Notes under the pieces: generated by a model | The model's input: only the letters and a program-made list of their open reading frames with translations | Told to the model about the DNA's origin: nothing | The model's database searches: none | Part shown: one piece after another, positions 1-9,318 of the stretch | Numbering within the stretch: the stretch's first letter is position 1 | Layout of the letters: each line of letters opens with the position of its first letter | Program-made: the position numbers and the translations under genes | Source: Streptomyces chartreusis NRRL 3882 | GTDB lineage: Bacteria; Actinomycetota; Actinomycetes; Streptomycetales; Streptomycetaceae | DNA length: 64,000 bases | Direction: 5' to 3' | NCBI RefSeq assembly: GCF_900236475.1 | Contig: NZ_LT963352.1 | Location: 1,240,001-1,304,000, forward strand

Positions 1-227
1 CGGTGCTCCGGCACGGGCTGCATCAGGCGCCCGGCGAACGGGAGTTCCTGATGGCCTGGGTGTCGGTGCCGGACCTGGCGGTGCGGCCGTCCCGGCAGAC
101 CTACACGCATCTCGGCCCCGGGCGGGTCCGGTTCGCCTCCGGCGACTTCCGCAGCGATCTGGAGTTCGACGAGGAGGGGTACGTCGTGGAGTACCCCTCG
201 CTGGCCACTCGGCTGACGGCCCGTTAG
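1..227 (+). CDS. Putative glycolipid-binding family protein, C-terminal fragment
   Basis: The frame is already open at the left edge, so only about the last 75 residues are visible and the true start lies upstream of the window. The end carries the pattern FRSDLEFDEEGYVVEYPSL, an acidic strand followed by Y-P-x-L, which resembles the C terminus of the 'putative glycolipid-binding' family (about 190 residues when complete). The family is known only by fold and name; no enzymatic role is established. The gene converges on the ABC-F gene and their stop codons overlap by a few bases. The family assignment rests on the short tail alone and is moderately secure. Confidence 0.6.
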   Translation, partial: VLRHGLHQAPGEREFLMAWVSVPDLAVRPSRQTYTHLGPGRVRFASGDFRSDLEFDEEGYVVEYPSLATRLTAR

Positions 228-1864
228 CGCTCGGTCACCTTGCCGTCCGCCACCTCCAGGCGGCGTGTGACGCGTACGGCGTCGAGCATGCGGCGGTCGT
301 GGGTGACCAGCAGGAGGGTTCCCGCGTAGGAGTCGAGGGCCGACTCCAACTGCTCGATGGCCGGCAGGTCGAGGTGGTTGGTCGGCTCGTCGAGGACCAG
401 GAGGTTGACGCCCCGGCCCTGGAGCAGCGCCAGGGCGGCTCTGGTGCGCTCGCCCGGGGAGAGTGTCGCCGCGGGACGCAGGACGTGGTCCGACTTGAGG
501 CCGAACTTGGCCAGGAGGGTGCGGACCTCGGCCGGTTCGGTGTCCGGGACGGCCGCGCGGAAGGCGTCGATCAGGGGCTCCCGGCCGTGGAACAGCTTGC
601 GGGCCTGGTCGACCTCGCCGAGCAGGACGCCCGAGCCGAGAGCCGCGTGCCCGGCGTCGAGCGGGACACGGCCGAGCAGGGCGGCGAGCAGGGTGGACTT
701 GCCGGCGCCGTTCGCGCCCGTCACCGCCACCCGGTCCGCCCAGTCGATCTGGAGGGACACCGGGCCGAGGACGAAACCGCCGCGGCGCACCTCGGCATCC
801 CGCAGGGTCGCGACGACGGCGCCCGAGCGCGGGGCCGATGCGATCTCCATGCGCAGTTCCCACTCCTTGCGGGGCTCCTCGACGACGTCCAGCCGCTCGA
901 TCATGCGCTGGGTCTGCCGGGCCTTCGCGGCCTGCTTCTCGCTGGCCTCGCTGCGGAACTTGCGGCCGATCTTGTCGTTGTCGTTGCCCGCCTTGCGACG
1001 CGCGTTCTTCACGCCCTTGTCCATCCAGGAGCGCTGCATCTGCGCGCGGTCCTGGAGGGCCGCCTTCTTGTCGGCGTACTCCTCGAACTCGTCGCGGGCA
1101 TGCCTGCGCGCGACCTCCCGCTCCTCCAGGTAGGCCTCGTAGCCACCGCCGTAGAGGTTGATCTGCCGCTGGGCGAGGTCGAGTTCGAGGACCTTGGTGA
1201 CGGTGCGGGTGAGGAACTCGCGGTCGTGGCTGACGACCACCGTCCCGGCGCGCAGGCCGCTCACGAAGCGTTCGAGGCGCTCCAGGCCGTCCAGGTCGAG
1301 GTCGTTGGTGGGCTCGTCGAGGAGGAAGACGTCGTAGCGGGACAGGAGCAGGGAGGCGAGGCCGGCGCGTGCGGCCTGGCCGCCGGACAGGGACGTCATC
1401 AGCTGGTCCAGGCCGACCGCGAGGCCCAGGGAGTCGGCGACTTCCTCGGCGCGTTCGTCGAGGTCGGCGCCGCCGAGTCCGAGCCAGCGCTCCAGGCTCG
1501 TGGCATAGGCGTCGTCGGCGCCGGGCGCCCCGTCGACCAGGGCCCGGGTCGCCTCGTCCATGAGCCGCTGGGCCTCGGCGACGCCGGTGCGGCGGGCCAG
1601 GAACGCCCGTACGGTCTCGCCGGGGCGGCGGTCCGGCTCCTGGGGCAGGTGGCCGACGGTGGCGGTCGGCGGCGACAGGCGCAGCCCGCCCTGCTCGGGG
1701 GCGGTGAGTCCGGCGAGCATCCTGAGCAGGGTGGACTTGCCGGCGCCGTTGGCTCCGACCAGGCCGATCACGTCGCCGGGCGCGACGACGAGGTCGAGTC
1801 CGGCGAAGAGGGAGCGGTCGCCGTGGCCGGCGGCGAGGTTCTTGGCGACGAGGGTGGCAGTCAT
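224..1864 (-). CDS. ABC-F family ATP-binding cassette protein
   Basis: A 546-residue cytoplasmic protein with two ABC domains in one chain and no membrane segment, the ABC-F layout. Each half has a Walker A motif (GANGAGKSTLLRM near residue 40; GANGAGKSTLLAA in the second half), a signature motif (LSGGQAARAGLA and LSPGERTRAALA) and a Walker B (LLDEPTNDLD and LVLDEPTNHLD). A long charged linker rich in Arg/Lys/Glu/Gln joins the halves, as in proteins that insert a linker toward the ribosomal peptidyl-transferase centre. Family members act on the ribosome in translation or antibiotic protection, but this member's substrate cannot be told from sequence. It starts at ATG and stands alone on the minus strand. 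It lacks the long leader seen at the second ABC-F gene, so a housekeeping EttA/Uup-like role is possible. Confidence 0.88.
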   Translation of the reverse strand: MTATLVAKNLAAGHGDRSLFAGLDLVVAPGDVIGLVGANGAGKSTLLRMLAGLTAPEQGGLRLSPPTATVGHLPQEPDRRPGETVRAFLARRTGVAEAQRLMDEATRALVDGAPGADDAYATSLERWLGLGGADLDERAEEVADSLGLAVGLDQLMTSLSGGQAARAGLASLLLSRYDVFLLDEPTNDLDLDGLERLERFVSGLRAGTVVVSHDREFLTRTVTKVLELDLAQRQINLYGGGYEAYLEEREVARRHARDEFEEYADKKAALQDRAQMQRSWMDKGVKNARRKAGNDNDKIGRKFRSEASEKQAAKARQTQRMIERLDVVEEPRKEWELRMEIASAPRSGAVVATLRDAEVRRGGFVLGPVSLQIDWADRVAVTGANGAGKSTLLAALLGRVPLDAGHAALGSGVLLGEVDQARKLFHGREPLIDAFRAAVPDTEPAEVRTLLAKFGLKSDHVLRPAATLSPGERTRAALALLQGRGVNLLVLDEPTNHLDLPAIEQLESALDSYAGTLLLVTHDRRMLDAVRVTRRLEVADGKVTER

Positions 1865-1925
1865 CAGGCCGCCGATCCTAATGGCCGTCGCGGGCGGTCC
1901 GCGTACCGGTTTCCCGTGCCGGTTC

Positions 1926-2948
1926 TCAGCGGGGTACGGCCGCCACCAGCACGCTCGTGGAGGTGCGCGCCACCAGGAAGGACTGCCCCTTCACCGCCTT
2001 GGTGTCGAGGGCGATGCGGTGGCGGCCCGGTTCCAGGACGCCGTCGAAGATCTCGTGGGTGTGGGTGCGGGAGAGCCGGTCGAGGCGGTACGCGGTGAGG
2101 GTGACCCGGCAGGCGGAGGTGACCTCGATGCCGGCCTCGCCGCCGGTGGCGGTCAGGCCGGTGAGGCGGCGCTGCTCCGACGGGCTGCGGTCCAGGGCGT
2201 GTTCGATCTGGGCGACGAGGAGGGGGACGATCGGGGCGAGGCCGTCGACGCAGGCGACGGGGACCTGGGCGCGTTCGAAGGCGCGGCGGACGGCGGCACG
2301 TTCCCGCTCGCCGGTTCCGTGGCCGAAGGCGACGGCGCCGTAGCCGCGCAGTTCGTCGGCGGGCACGCCGTCGGCGTCGTGGGCGATGTCGGCGCCCACG
2401 CCGATGGTGCGTAACGCCGCGGCGAGCTTGGCCAGGACGGCGACGCGGGCGCCGATCAGCAGGACGCGGCGGCGGCTGTCCGGGACGGAGTCGTTCAGCA
2501 GGGCGCTGAGCGCCGCGCCGTACTCGGCGCCGCGGAAGCGGAACGGGCCGATGCCGTGGTAGCCGTTGAGCTCCAGGTCGGCGTGTTCGTCGGTCTGCCA
2601 GGCGAAGTCCCGCCAGACGAAGTCCTCGCCGTCCCGCTGGATCACCGCGGTGACGGCGCCGCAGGCCAGGTCCTCGCACTCGGGGCAGCCGTAGACGACG
2701 TACCGGCCGCCGGGCAGCGGTGCCGGGCTCTCCAGCAGCAGGCTGCGGACCTGCGCGGTGAAGATCGCGGGTGGTACGTCGGAGGCGAGCGGGGAGACCG
2801 CGTCGAGGTCGGAGAGCCGGAACAGCAGCGGGCGTCCGTCGACGATGAAGTCCACGAAGTCCCGGTGGACCTGGTAACCACCGTCTGTGAGGACTCCGCC
2901 GGCCCGCATCGCGGGTGCCAGGCCGAAGGTCGTGTACTGGGCGCACAT
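1926..2948 (-). CDS. Conserved hypothetical protein (340 aa)
   Basis: The function is not recognised. The ATG beginning MCAQYTTFGLAP is preferred over in-frame starts further upstream because the extra 14 residues look non-coding. The N-terminal half has a Cys cluster (CPECEDLAC) that could bind a metal. A central segment (RRVLLIGARVAVLAKLAAAL) has the alternating hydrophobic character of a Rossmann-like strand/helix. There is no signal peptide or membrane segment. It lies 61 bp upstream of the ABC-F gene on the same strand and 66 bp from the divergent D-amino-acid oxidase start. Homologues are sometimes labelled oxidoreductase, but I see no cofactor motif that would justify that here. Confidence 0.7.
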   Translation of the reverse strand: MCAQYTTFGLAPAMRAGGVLTDGGYQVHRDFVDFIVDGRPLLFRLSDLDAVSPLASDVPPAIFTAQVRSLLLESPAPLPGGRYVVYGCPECEDLACGAVTAVIQRDGEDFVWRDFAWQTDEHADLELNGYHGIGPFRFRGAEYGAALSALLNDSVPDSRRRVLLIGARVAVLAKLAAALRTIGVGADIAHDADGVPADELRGYGAVAFGHGTGERERAAVRRAFERAQVPVACVDGLAPIVPLLVAQIEHALDRSPSEQRRLTGLTATGGEAGIEVTSACRVTLTAYRLDRLSRTHTHEIFDGVLEPGRHRIALDTKAVKGQSFLVARTSTSVLVAAVPR

Positions 2949-3014
2949 ACGGTGAGTATCCCCACACCACGCGTGATGTGAGCACGGCATGGCACATTCC
3001 GCTACGGTCCGGGC

Positions 3015-3962
3015 ATGGCTGGTGAGCGCAGTGACGAGATCGTGGTGGTCGGTGGCGGGGTGGTCGGGCTGACGACCGCGGTGGTTCTCGCCGAGCGGGG
3101 GCGGCGGGTGCGGGTGTGGACGCGGGACCGCGTGGAGGCGACCACCTCAGCGGTCGCGGGGGCGTTGTGGTGGCCGTACCGGATCGAGCCGCTCGCGCTG
3201 GCGCGGGTGTGGGCGCTGCGGTCGCTGGAGGTGTACGAGGAGCTGGCCTCGGGGTCCGGATCGAGCGGCGTACGCCTGGTCGAAGGGGTACTGGGCGAGA
3301 CGCGCCTCGACGAGGTCGACGGGTGGCTGGCGGAGCGGGTGCCGGGACTGCGGGCGTCGACGCCCGAGGAGTACGCGGGGACGGGGATCCTGGCGCGGTT
3401 GCCGCTCATCGACATGCCGGTTCATCTGCCGTGGCTGCGGGAGCGGTTGGTGGCGGCGGGCGGTGTGGTCGAGGCCCGTGCGGTGTCCGGGTTCGCGGAG
3501 GCCGACGCGCCGGTCGTGATCAACTGCACGGGGCTCGCCGCGCGGGAGCTGGTGCCCGATCCGTCCGTGCGGCCCGTGCGCGGGCAGTTGGTCGTCGTGG
3601 AGAACCCGGGGATCGACACCTGGCTGGCCTCCACCGACGCGGCCGGGGAGCACGCGTACCTGTTCCCGCAGCCGGGCGGGCTCGTCCTCGGCGGTACGGC
3701 CGAGGAGGACGCGTGGTCGCTGGAACCCGACCCCGCGACGGCCGAGGCGATCATCCGCCGCTGCGCGGCGCTGCGGCCGGAGATCGCCGGGGCGCGCGTA
3801 CTGGCACACCGGGTGGGACTGCGCCCCACCCGCTCCGCCGTCCGCCTGGAGCGCGACACCCTGCCGGACGGCCGCCTCCTGATCCACAACTACGGCCACG
3901 GCGGCGCGGGTGTGACGGTGGCGTGGGGGTGCGCGGAGGAGGCGGCCCGGCTGGTGGGCTGA
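3015..3962 (+). CDS. FAD-dependent D-amino-acid oxidase
   Basis: A 315-residue flavoprotein of the DAAO/DASPO family, which oxidatively deaminates D-amino acids to 2-oxo acids, ammonia and H2O2. The N terminus has the dinucleotide-binding glycine motif VVVGGGVVGLTTA (about residues 10-22). The C terminus has the family signature HNYGHGGAGVTVAWG, which contacts FAD. The segment GLRPTRSAVRLE carries the conserved arginine region that pairs with the substrate carboxylate. Length is close to microbial DAAOs. No signal peptide or peroxisomal-type tail is visible, so it is probably cytoplasmic. The ATG start follows a weak purine-rich region. It converges on the BCCT transporter gene with a strong hairpin between them. 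Confidence 0.88.
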   Translation: MAGERSDEIVVVGGGVVGLTTAVVLAERGRRVRVWTRDRVEATTSAVAGALWWPYRIEPLALARVWALRSLEVYEELASGSGSSGVRLVEGVLGETRLDEVDGWLAERVPGLRASTPEEYAGTGILARLPLIDMPVHLPWLRERLVAAGGVVEARAVSGFAEADAPVVINCTGLAARELVPDPSVRPVRGQLVVVENPGIDTWLASTDAAGEHAYLFPQPGGLVLGGTAEEDAWSLEPDPATAEAIIRRCAALRPEIAGARVLAHRVGLRPTRSAVRLERDTLPDGRLLIHNYGHGGAGVTVAWGCAEEAARLVG

Positions 3963-3995
3963 GGAGGCCGGACTGAGAGCGCCCCCCTCCGACTC

Positions 3996-4031
3996 CGACG
4001 CCCCCGGCCGTTTCGTCGGCCGAGGGCGTCG
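3996..4031. terminator. Bidirectional hairpin terminator
   Basis: Two 15-nt arms (3996-4010 and 4017-4031) pair with a single mismatch around a 6-nt TTTCGT loop. The hairpin sits between the converging ends of the D-amino-acid oxidase and BCCT genes, where one stem could terminate both transcripts. As is usual in high-GC actinomycetes there is no long U tract. Confidence 0.75.
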
Positions 4032-4070
4032 AGGTCATGGGCCCGGCCGGCGGCAGCCGGGGCGGTCGGG

Positions 4071-5795
4071 TCAGTGTTTGCCGATGGGGTCGCCCTCGAC
4101 GTCCGGGCCGCGGCCCGGGCCGACGCGGAACTCGAACTCGCCGTCGTACTTCTTGTGGCCTTCGATGACGGCCTGTTCCACCGCCTCGGAGCCCATCTGT
4201 TCGCGCACCATCACCGGGTCGCGGCGCAGGTCGCGCATGAGCGCCACGCACATGAAGGTCATCACGACGACGAAGGGGGCCGCCGCGAGGATCGTGAGGT
4301 TCTGCAGGCCCGTCAGCGCGTCGCCCTGGCCACTGCCGACCAGCAGCATGATCGCGGCCACCGCACCGGTGACGACGCCCCAGAACACCACGACCAGACG
4401 GCCCGGTTCGAGCGCGCCCTTCTGCGACAGGGTGCCCATGACGATAGACGCCGCGTCGGCGCCCGACACGAAGAAGATGCCGACGAGGATCATCACGAGC
4501 AGGCTCGTGGCGGTGGCGATGGGGAACTGCTGGAGCACGTCGAAGAGCTGACCCTCCGGGGTCGCCTCCTTGCCGAGCTTGCCCTGCTCCTGCATCTTCA
4601 TCGCCGAGCCGCCGAAGACCGCGAACCAGATCAGGCTGACCGTGCTGGGCACGAGGATGACACCGCCGACGAACTGCCGGATCGTGCGGCCCCGGCTGAT
4701 GCGGGCGATGAACATGCCCACGAACGGCGTCCAGGAGATCCACCACGCCCAGTAGAAGACGGTCCAGCTGCCCAGCCAGTCCGCGACACCCTCCCCGCCG
4801 CTGGCCTCCGTACGGCCGGCCAGCTGGGGCAGGTCGCCGAGGTAGGCGAACACGGACGTGGGCAGCAGGTCGAGGACGATGATGGTCGGACCCGCCACGA
4901 ACACGAACAGGGCGAGCACCAGCGCCAGCACCATGTTCGTGTTGGACAGCCACTGGATGCCTCGCTCCACGCCCGAGACCGCGGACGCGACGAAGGCCAG
5001 GGTCAGCACCGCGATGATCGTGACGAGCAACCCGGTACTCACCTTGTCCATCCAGTCCAGCTCCTGCACACCGGAGCCGATCTGCAGCGCGCCGAGCCCC
5101 AGGGACGCGGCGGAACCGAAGACGGTCGCGACGATCGCGAGGATGTCGATGACACGGCCGACGGCGCCGTTCGCGTGCTTCTTGCCGATCAACGGCGTGA
5201 ACACCGCGCTGATGGTCTGGCGGCGCCGCCTGCGGAAGGTGCTGTAGGCGATGGCGAGGCCCACCACGGCGTAGATCGCCCACGGGTGGAGCGTCCAGTG
5301 GAACAGGGTGGTGGCCATGGCCGTCTCCATGCGCTCACCGGAGTCGGCCGGGTCGGTGCCCGGCGGGGCCGTCGAGTAGTGCGACAACGGCTCGCTCACG
5401 CCGTAGAACATCAGGCCGATGCCCATGCCGGCGCTGAACATCATCGCGACCCAGGACACCGTGCGGAACTCGGGCTCCTCGCCCTCGGCCCCGAGGTGGA
5501 TACGGCCGTAGCGGCTGGCCGCGAGCCACAGGGCGAACACGACGAAGGCGGAGGCCGCGAGCATGAACGCCCATCCGCCGTTGTGCATCAGCCCGCTGAG
5601 CATGCTGGTGGAGACGTCTTCGAGCGAGTCGGTCGCCGCCGCTCCCCAGACCACGAAGGCGAGGGTGAGCACGGCCGTGACCCCGAAGACAATACGGTCG
5701 GTTCCAGGACGTTCCTGACCGGGGAGGCCCGCTTCCGAACCCGGAAGCGCGGCCCCCTCTTGGTGGTCGCTCTCACTTGGTCGGTCGTGCGTCAC
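4071..5795 (-). CDS. BCCT-family betaine/carnitine/choline transporter
   Basis: An integral membrane transporter of about 574 residues. It has roughly twelve hydrophobic helices and the BCCT hallmark region around residues 345-370, with SWTVFYWAWW followed by ISWTPFVGMFIARISRGRT. BCCT carriers import quaternary ammonium compounds such as glycine betaine, usually with Na+ or H+, often for osmoprotection. A Gly-rich segment (FSAGMGIGLMFYG) matches the substrate and Na+-binding stretch on TM3, which favours Na+-coupled betaine uptake. The GTG used here (V-T-H-D) has AAAGG eight bases upstream; a GTG three codons earlier overlaps that ribosome site and is less likely. The C-terminal tail is charged, as in osmosensing members. 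Confidence 0.9.
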   Translation of the reverse strand: MTHDRPSESDHQEGAALPGSEAGLPGQERPGTDRIVFGVTAVLTLAFVVWGAAATDSLEDVSTSMLSGLMHNGGWAFMLAASAFVVFALWLAASRYGRIHLGAEGEEPEFRTVSWVAMMFSAGMGIGLMFYGVSEPLSHYSTAPPGTDPADSGERMETAMATTLFHWTLHPWAIYAVVGLAIAYSTFRRRRRQTISAVFTPLIGKKHANGAVGRVIDILAIVATVFGSAASLGLGALQIGSGVQELDWMDKVSTGLLVTIIAVLTLAFVASAVSGVERGIQWLSNTNMVLALVLALFVFVAGPTIIVLDLLPTSVFAYLGDLPQLAGRTEASGGEGVADWLGSWTVFYWAWWISWTPFVGMFIARISRGRTIRQFVGGVILVPSTVSLIWFAVFGGSAMKMQEQGKLGKEATPEGQLFDVLQQFPIATATSLLVMILVGIFFVSGADAASIVMGTLSQKGALEPGRLVVVFWGVVTGAVAAIMLLVGSGQGDALTGLQNLTILAAAPFVVVMTFMCVALMRDLRRDPVMVREQMGSEAVEQAVIEGHKKYDGEFEFRVGPGRGPDVEGDPIGKH

Positions 5796-5877
5796 AAGCG
5801 GCACCTTTCATCGGGACGTAGGGGGAACGTAAGTCCTCCGTAACGCCCCTACCACGTGTGGCGCAATTTCACCCCCC

Positions 5878-7164
5878 TCAACATTGCGTTTCCGGCTTCG
5901 CTGCTGTCAGGTGGTACGTTCCGCGCTCGTCGAGCAGCAGCGGCACGAGCGCCCGCAGGGGCTGGCGCAGGGGTACGAGCACGCCCTCCGCGTCCCGGCG
6001 TACGCGCACACCGTGCAGTGCGAGTTCGTCTCCCACCTCGGCGTACTGAGCGGCCGTGAGCCGGTAACCGCAGGGCGGGTTCTGAATCACCTCGGCGGGT
6101 TCGGGCGCGTCGTTGTCGGCGCCGCCGACGTAGACGGGGCCGGCGGTGGTGTAGCCCGCGAGCCGGGCCCTGCCCGTCGCTGCCTCGACCGCACCGCGGC
6201 GCTCGTCGGCATATCCGAACAGGCCCTTCAGCGCGTCGAGTTGAGAGGTGACACGGCGGCGGTTGTTCAGCGCCTCGTCCGCCTTCTCGGCATCGGTGAG
6301 CGGATCCACTCGGCTCTCGATGAGCAGTCCGATGCCATGTTTGATGCCGGACATATTGCGCAAAATGCGCTCCTGGCCGTCTCCCGCCACCTGTTTGACC
6401 GGCTCGCCGGTCCCGGGGTCGGTCCAGATGCCGTAGGTGCCGGTCGAGTGGCCGGCCCGCTGCGCCGCGGGGCGGAGGTAACGCTCGGAGAGGGTCTTCG
6501 CCTCGTCGTGGACCGCCTCGTGGGTGTTGAGGTTGCGCGGCCACAGGTCGAAGAGGTCCTTGTCGTAGTACGGGGGTGTGGCGCCGTACTCGTGCAGGTC
6601 GTAGACGAGGTCGGGGCGCTGGTCGCGGATGAGCCCGGCCAGCGCCCGGCCTTCGGCGGTCCGGAGCGCGAGGTGGTCGCGGTTGATGTCGACGCCGTCG
6701 CTGTTCCCCCGTGTGTCGGCGGCCCGGCCGTCGGGGTTGGCGGTGGGCACGACGAGGACCGTGGTGCGGTCCAGGAAGCGCCGGGTGCGGCTGTCGCGGG
6801 CGTACGCGAGGTCGCGGACGGTGGTCAGACAGGCCTCGCGGCCGGAGGGCTCGTCGCCGTGCTGGCTGCACACGAGCAGCACCTTGTTGGGGGTCGGGCG
6901 GGTGCCGATCCGCAGGAGTTGGAGCGGGCGGCCCTGTTTCGTCGTGCCGAAGCGGGTCATGGAGACGCGGCCGCTCGACCGGTCGACCGCGTTGAGGAAG
7001 TCCTGCTCCTCGGGCTGGGTGGTCCAGCGGGCACCGTTCGTCTGCTCGAAGCCGGTGCGGGGCGGGGCGCCGGTGGCGGCCTGGGCCGGGGCGGCGACCA
7101 GGGTCGCGGCGACGGCCGCGGCGGTCAGGGTCAGGGCGCCGGCTCGGGTCGTGCAGCGGGTCAC
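5878..7164 (-). CDS. Secreted M14-family zinc carboxypeptidase
   Basis: A 428-residue secreted metallocarboxypeptidase. A Sec signal peptide ([19 protein letters not shown], cleavage near residue 29) starts the protein. The zinc ligands are visible as HGDE (H102, E105) and the His of DLHEYG (H191). IESR (E283) is a candidate catalytic glutamate, and DINRDH is the likely Asn-Arg substrate carboxylate site. The enzyme should remove C-terminal residues from extracellular peptides. Its GTG start overlaps the stop of the upstream dipeptidyl-peptidase gene by 4 bp (GTGA), so the two are translationally coupled and form a secreted peptide-degradation pair. Confidence 0.88.
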   Translation of the reverse strand: MTRCTTRAGALTLTAAAVAATLVAAPAQAATGAPPRTGFEQTNGARWTTQPEEQDFLNAVDRSSGRVSMTRFGTTKQGRPLQLLRIGTRPTPNKVLLVCSQHGDEPSGREACLTTVRDLAYARDSRTRRFLDRTTVLVVPTANPDGRAADTRGNSDGVDINRDHLALRTAEGRALAGLIRDQRPDLVYDLHEYGATPPYYDKDLFDLWPRNLNTHEAVHDEAKTLSERYLRPAAQRAGHSTGTYGIWTDPGTGEPVKQVAGDGQERILRNMSGIKHGIGLLIESRVDPLTDAEKADEALNNRRRVTSQLDALKGLFGYADERRGAVEAATGRARLAGYTTAGPVYVGGADNDAPEPAEVIQNPPCGYRLTAAQYAEVGDELALHGVRVRRDAEGVLVPLRQPLRALVPLLLDERGTYHLTAAKPETQC

Positions 7165-9116
7165 TGGCTTCCCTCCGGGACGCGGTGAGCGGTGCGCGGA
7201 TCCCGTACGCCGTCCAGCAGGGTGGCGTCGGGCGTGGCGGACGCGGCGCCCGTGGTGGCGCGGGCGAAGGCGGTTGCTCCGCCGACGAACGGGACGCGCG
7301 CCGAGGTGCGGGACAGGTCGACGGAGAGCTCGGGGGTGTCGGCGGGAGGGTCGATGAGGCCCTTGTCGGTGCCCGCGACGATCAGCGCCAGGCGGTGGCC
7401 CTCGGGGACGACGTGGTCGGTCGCCGCCAGGTCGAGGGTGATCGTGTACCGCTTGCCCGGGGTGAGCGGGGCGCCCGTCAGGCCGGAGGCGTGGTTGCCG
7501 AGGTCGGCCCAGCCGCGGCTGACGATCGTGTAGCCGACGTCGGCGGTCTTGGCCTTCGTCTCCTTGAAGCAGGAGCTGTCGCCGGCGGTGCTCGCACCCC
7601 AGCAGGTGCGGTCGGTGAGGGTGGTGATGCCCTCGCCCGCGTCGGCGTAGTCACGGATGGTGGCGGGGCCGATGTCCACGAGGACGGCGGAGAGGTGGGC
7701 CGTGGGGGTGGAGGGTGTCGCGGTGACGGTGACCTCGGAGGAGCCCGACAGGCGCAGGTCGCGGGTGAGCGGCCGGGTGACGAAACCGGCCTTCGCCGGT
7801 GTCGACTCGTCGATCTGCGCGGCCCAGTCGGTCTCGCTCAGCTGCGGGTCGTCCGTGAAGGTCTCGGTGCCGTGGCCGCGGTGCAGGCCGAGGGTGCCGA
7901 CGCCCGCCTGGGTTCCCCGGCCGGGACGCAGGGTGGCGGCGCGGGTGCCGCTCGGCGGCCAGGTCTTCGAGGTGGTCCACTGGTCGGGGGCGCGTTCGAT
8001 GTCGGCCACGGGCTCGCGGTCGATGCCGTTGTCGTAGCCCATGAGTTCGTGGTCGAACCAGCGGTGGAGGGTGTCGACCCATTCCGCACGCCGGAAGTCG
8101 AAGGGGTCGACGTGACCGGTCTGGGAGAGCCAGATCTTGCGCTCGACGCCGTTCTTCGCCAGGGCGTCCCACCACTGCCCTACGTGCTTCATCCGCACGT
8201 TGAGGTCCTGCATGCCGTGCACGAGGAAGACGCTGGCCTTGACCTTCCGCGCGGCCCTGACGTAGTCGCGCTCGGTCCACAGCGGGGTCCAGTCGCCGGT
8301 GCGCGGGGCGCCGTCGACGAGCTTCTGCTGGACGGCGGCGCACTTGGCGCGGGCGTCGGGGCTGTTGACGTAGTCGGACAGCCATTCGGGGCCGGAGTCG
8401 TACAGCGGGGCGCCCTGCTGGAAGTAGTAGTCGTACCAGGAGGAGATGGCGCTGATCGGAACGATGGTCTTCAGGCCCTCGACGCCGGTCGCGGCGACGC
8501 CGTTGGCGATGGTGCCGTCCCAGCTCTTGCCGATCATGCCGGTCCTGCCGTTGGTCCAGGCGGCCTTGGCGTGGGTGGTGCCGGTGCGGGTGGTGTAGGC
8601 CTTGGCACGCCCGTTCAGCCAGTCGACGACGGCCTTCGCGGACTGGATGTCGGAGCGGCCGCCGACGTCGACGCAACCGTCGGAGCGATTGGTTCCGGCC
8701 AGGTCGACGCCGACGAAGGCGTAGCCGCGCGGCACGAAGTAGTTGTCGTAGTACAGCGGCATCCGTGTGACGGCGCCGTTCGCGTCGTACGTCTTCTTCT
8801 GGCTCTCGTTGCCGCGCCCGCAGCAGGAGTAGTACGGGCTGGCGTCCATGATGACGGGGACCTTGCGGCCCTGTCGGGCGGGTTCGCGGGGGCGGACGAT
8901 GTCCACGGCGACCCGGTCGGCCTTGCCGTCGCGGTCGCCGTCGAGTCCGGTGTCCACCCAGACGGCCTCGCGGATGGCGTTCTCGTACGAGTGGACGGGT
9001 TGGCTCTCACCCGGGGCGGCCTCCGCCGCTACCGGGGTGAGCAGTGTGGCCATCAGGGCGGCCGTGGCCGCCGTCGCGAGCGGTCTCCAGGTCGTGAAGC
9101 GCGTGCGTTTCGGCAT
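7161..9116 (-). CDS. Secreted Xaa-Pro dipeptidyl-peptidase (S15/CocE type)
   Basis: A 651-residue secreted serine peptidase. The N terminus is a signal peptide ([23 protein letters not shown]). The alpha/beta-hydrolase core has the nucleophile elbow GKSWDGT (Ser near residue 198), an acid in VHGMQDLN and a His in [10 protein letters not shown]. The C-terminal third is the jelly-roll domain typical of X-Pro dipeptidyl-peptidase/cocaine-esterase proteins. It probably releases X-Pro dipeptides from extracellular oligopeptides. It is the first gene of a two-gene unit with the carboxypeptidase (4-bp overlap) and is divergent from an M1 aminopeptidase about 200 bp away, giving a three-peptidase neighbourhood. 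Confidence 0.87.
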   Translation of the reverse strand: MPKRTRFTTWRPLATAATAALMATLLTPVAAEAAPGESQPVHSYENAIREAVWVDTGLDGDRDGKADRVAVDIVRPREPARQGRKVPVIMDASPYYSCCGRGNESQKKTYDANGAVTRMPLYYDNYFVPRGYAFVGVDLAGTNRSDGCVDVGGRSDIQSAKAVVDWLNGRAKAYTTRTGTTHAKAAWTNGRTGMIGKSWDGTIANGVAATGVEGLKTIVPISAISSWYDYYFQQGAPLYDSGPEWLSDYVNSPDARAKCAAVQQKLVDGAPRTGDWTPLWTERDYVRAARKVKASVFLVHGMQDLNVRMKHVGQWWDALAKNGVERKIWLSQTGHVDPFDFRRAEWVDTLHRWFDHELMGYDNGIDREPVADIERAPDQWTTSKTWPPSGTRAATLRPGRGTQAGVGTLGLHRGHGTETFTDDPQLSETDWAAQIDESTPAKAGFVTRPLTRDLRLSGSSEVTVTATPSTPTAHLSAVLVDIGPATIRDYADAGEGITTLTDRTCWGASTAGDSSCFKETKAKTADVGYTIVSRGWADLGNHASGLTGAPLTPGKRYTITLDLAATDHVVPEGHRLALIVAGTDKGLIDPPADTPELSVDLSRTSARVPFVGGATAFARATTGAASATPDATLLDGVRDPRTAHRVPEGSQ

Positions 9117-9318
9117 GCGGCGGACGCTACATCGGTGAACTCCGGTTCAGAAGAGGGCAGCTGACGGACCGGCGTGTCCTGGATGGCCCCCTGGGGCCCG
9201 GTGTCGCATGTCGGCCGAATGGCGATCGTGTGACAGCAGGGGCCATGGACATGATCAGGGGCACAGGAGTCCCATAGGCTCCGGACAGACTTCGGGACCC
9301 TACGACTTGGAGTTTTGC

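Noticed and set aside
299..2098. Long open frames antisense to the ABC-F and neighbouring genes
   Set aside because: High G+C removes stop codons from shadow frames. Composition is Arg/Gly/Ala-rich without domains, while the minus-strand frames contain full ABC-F motifs.
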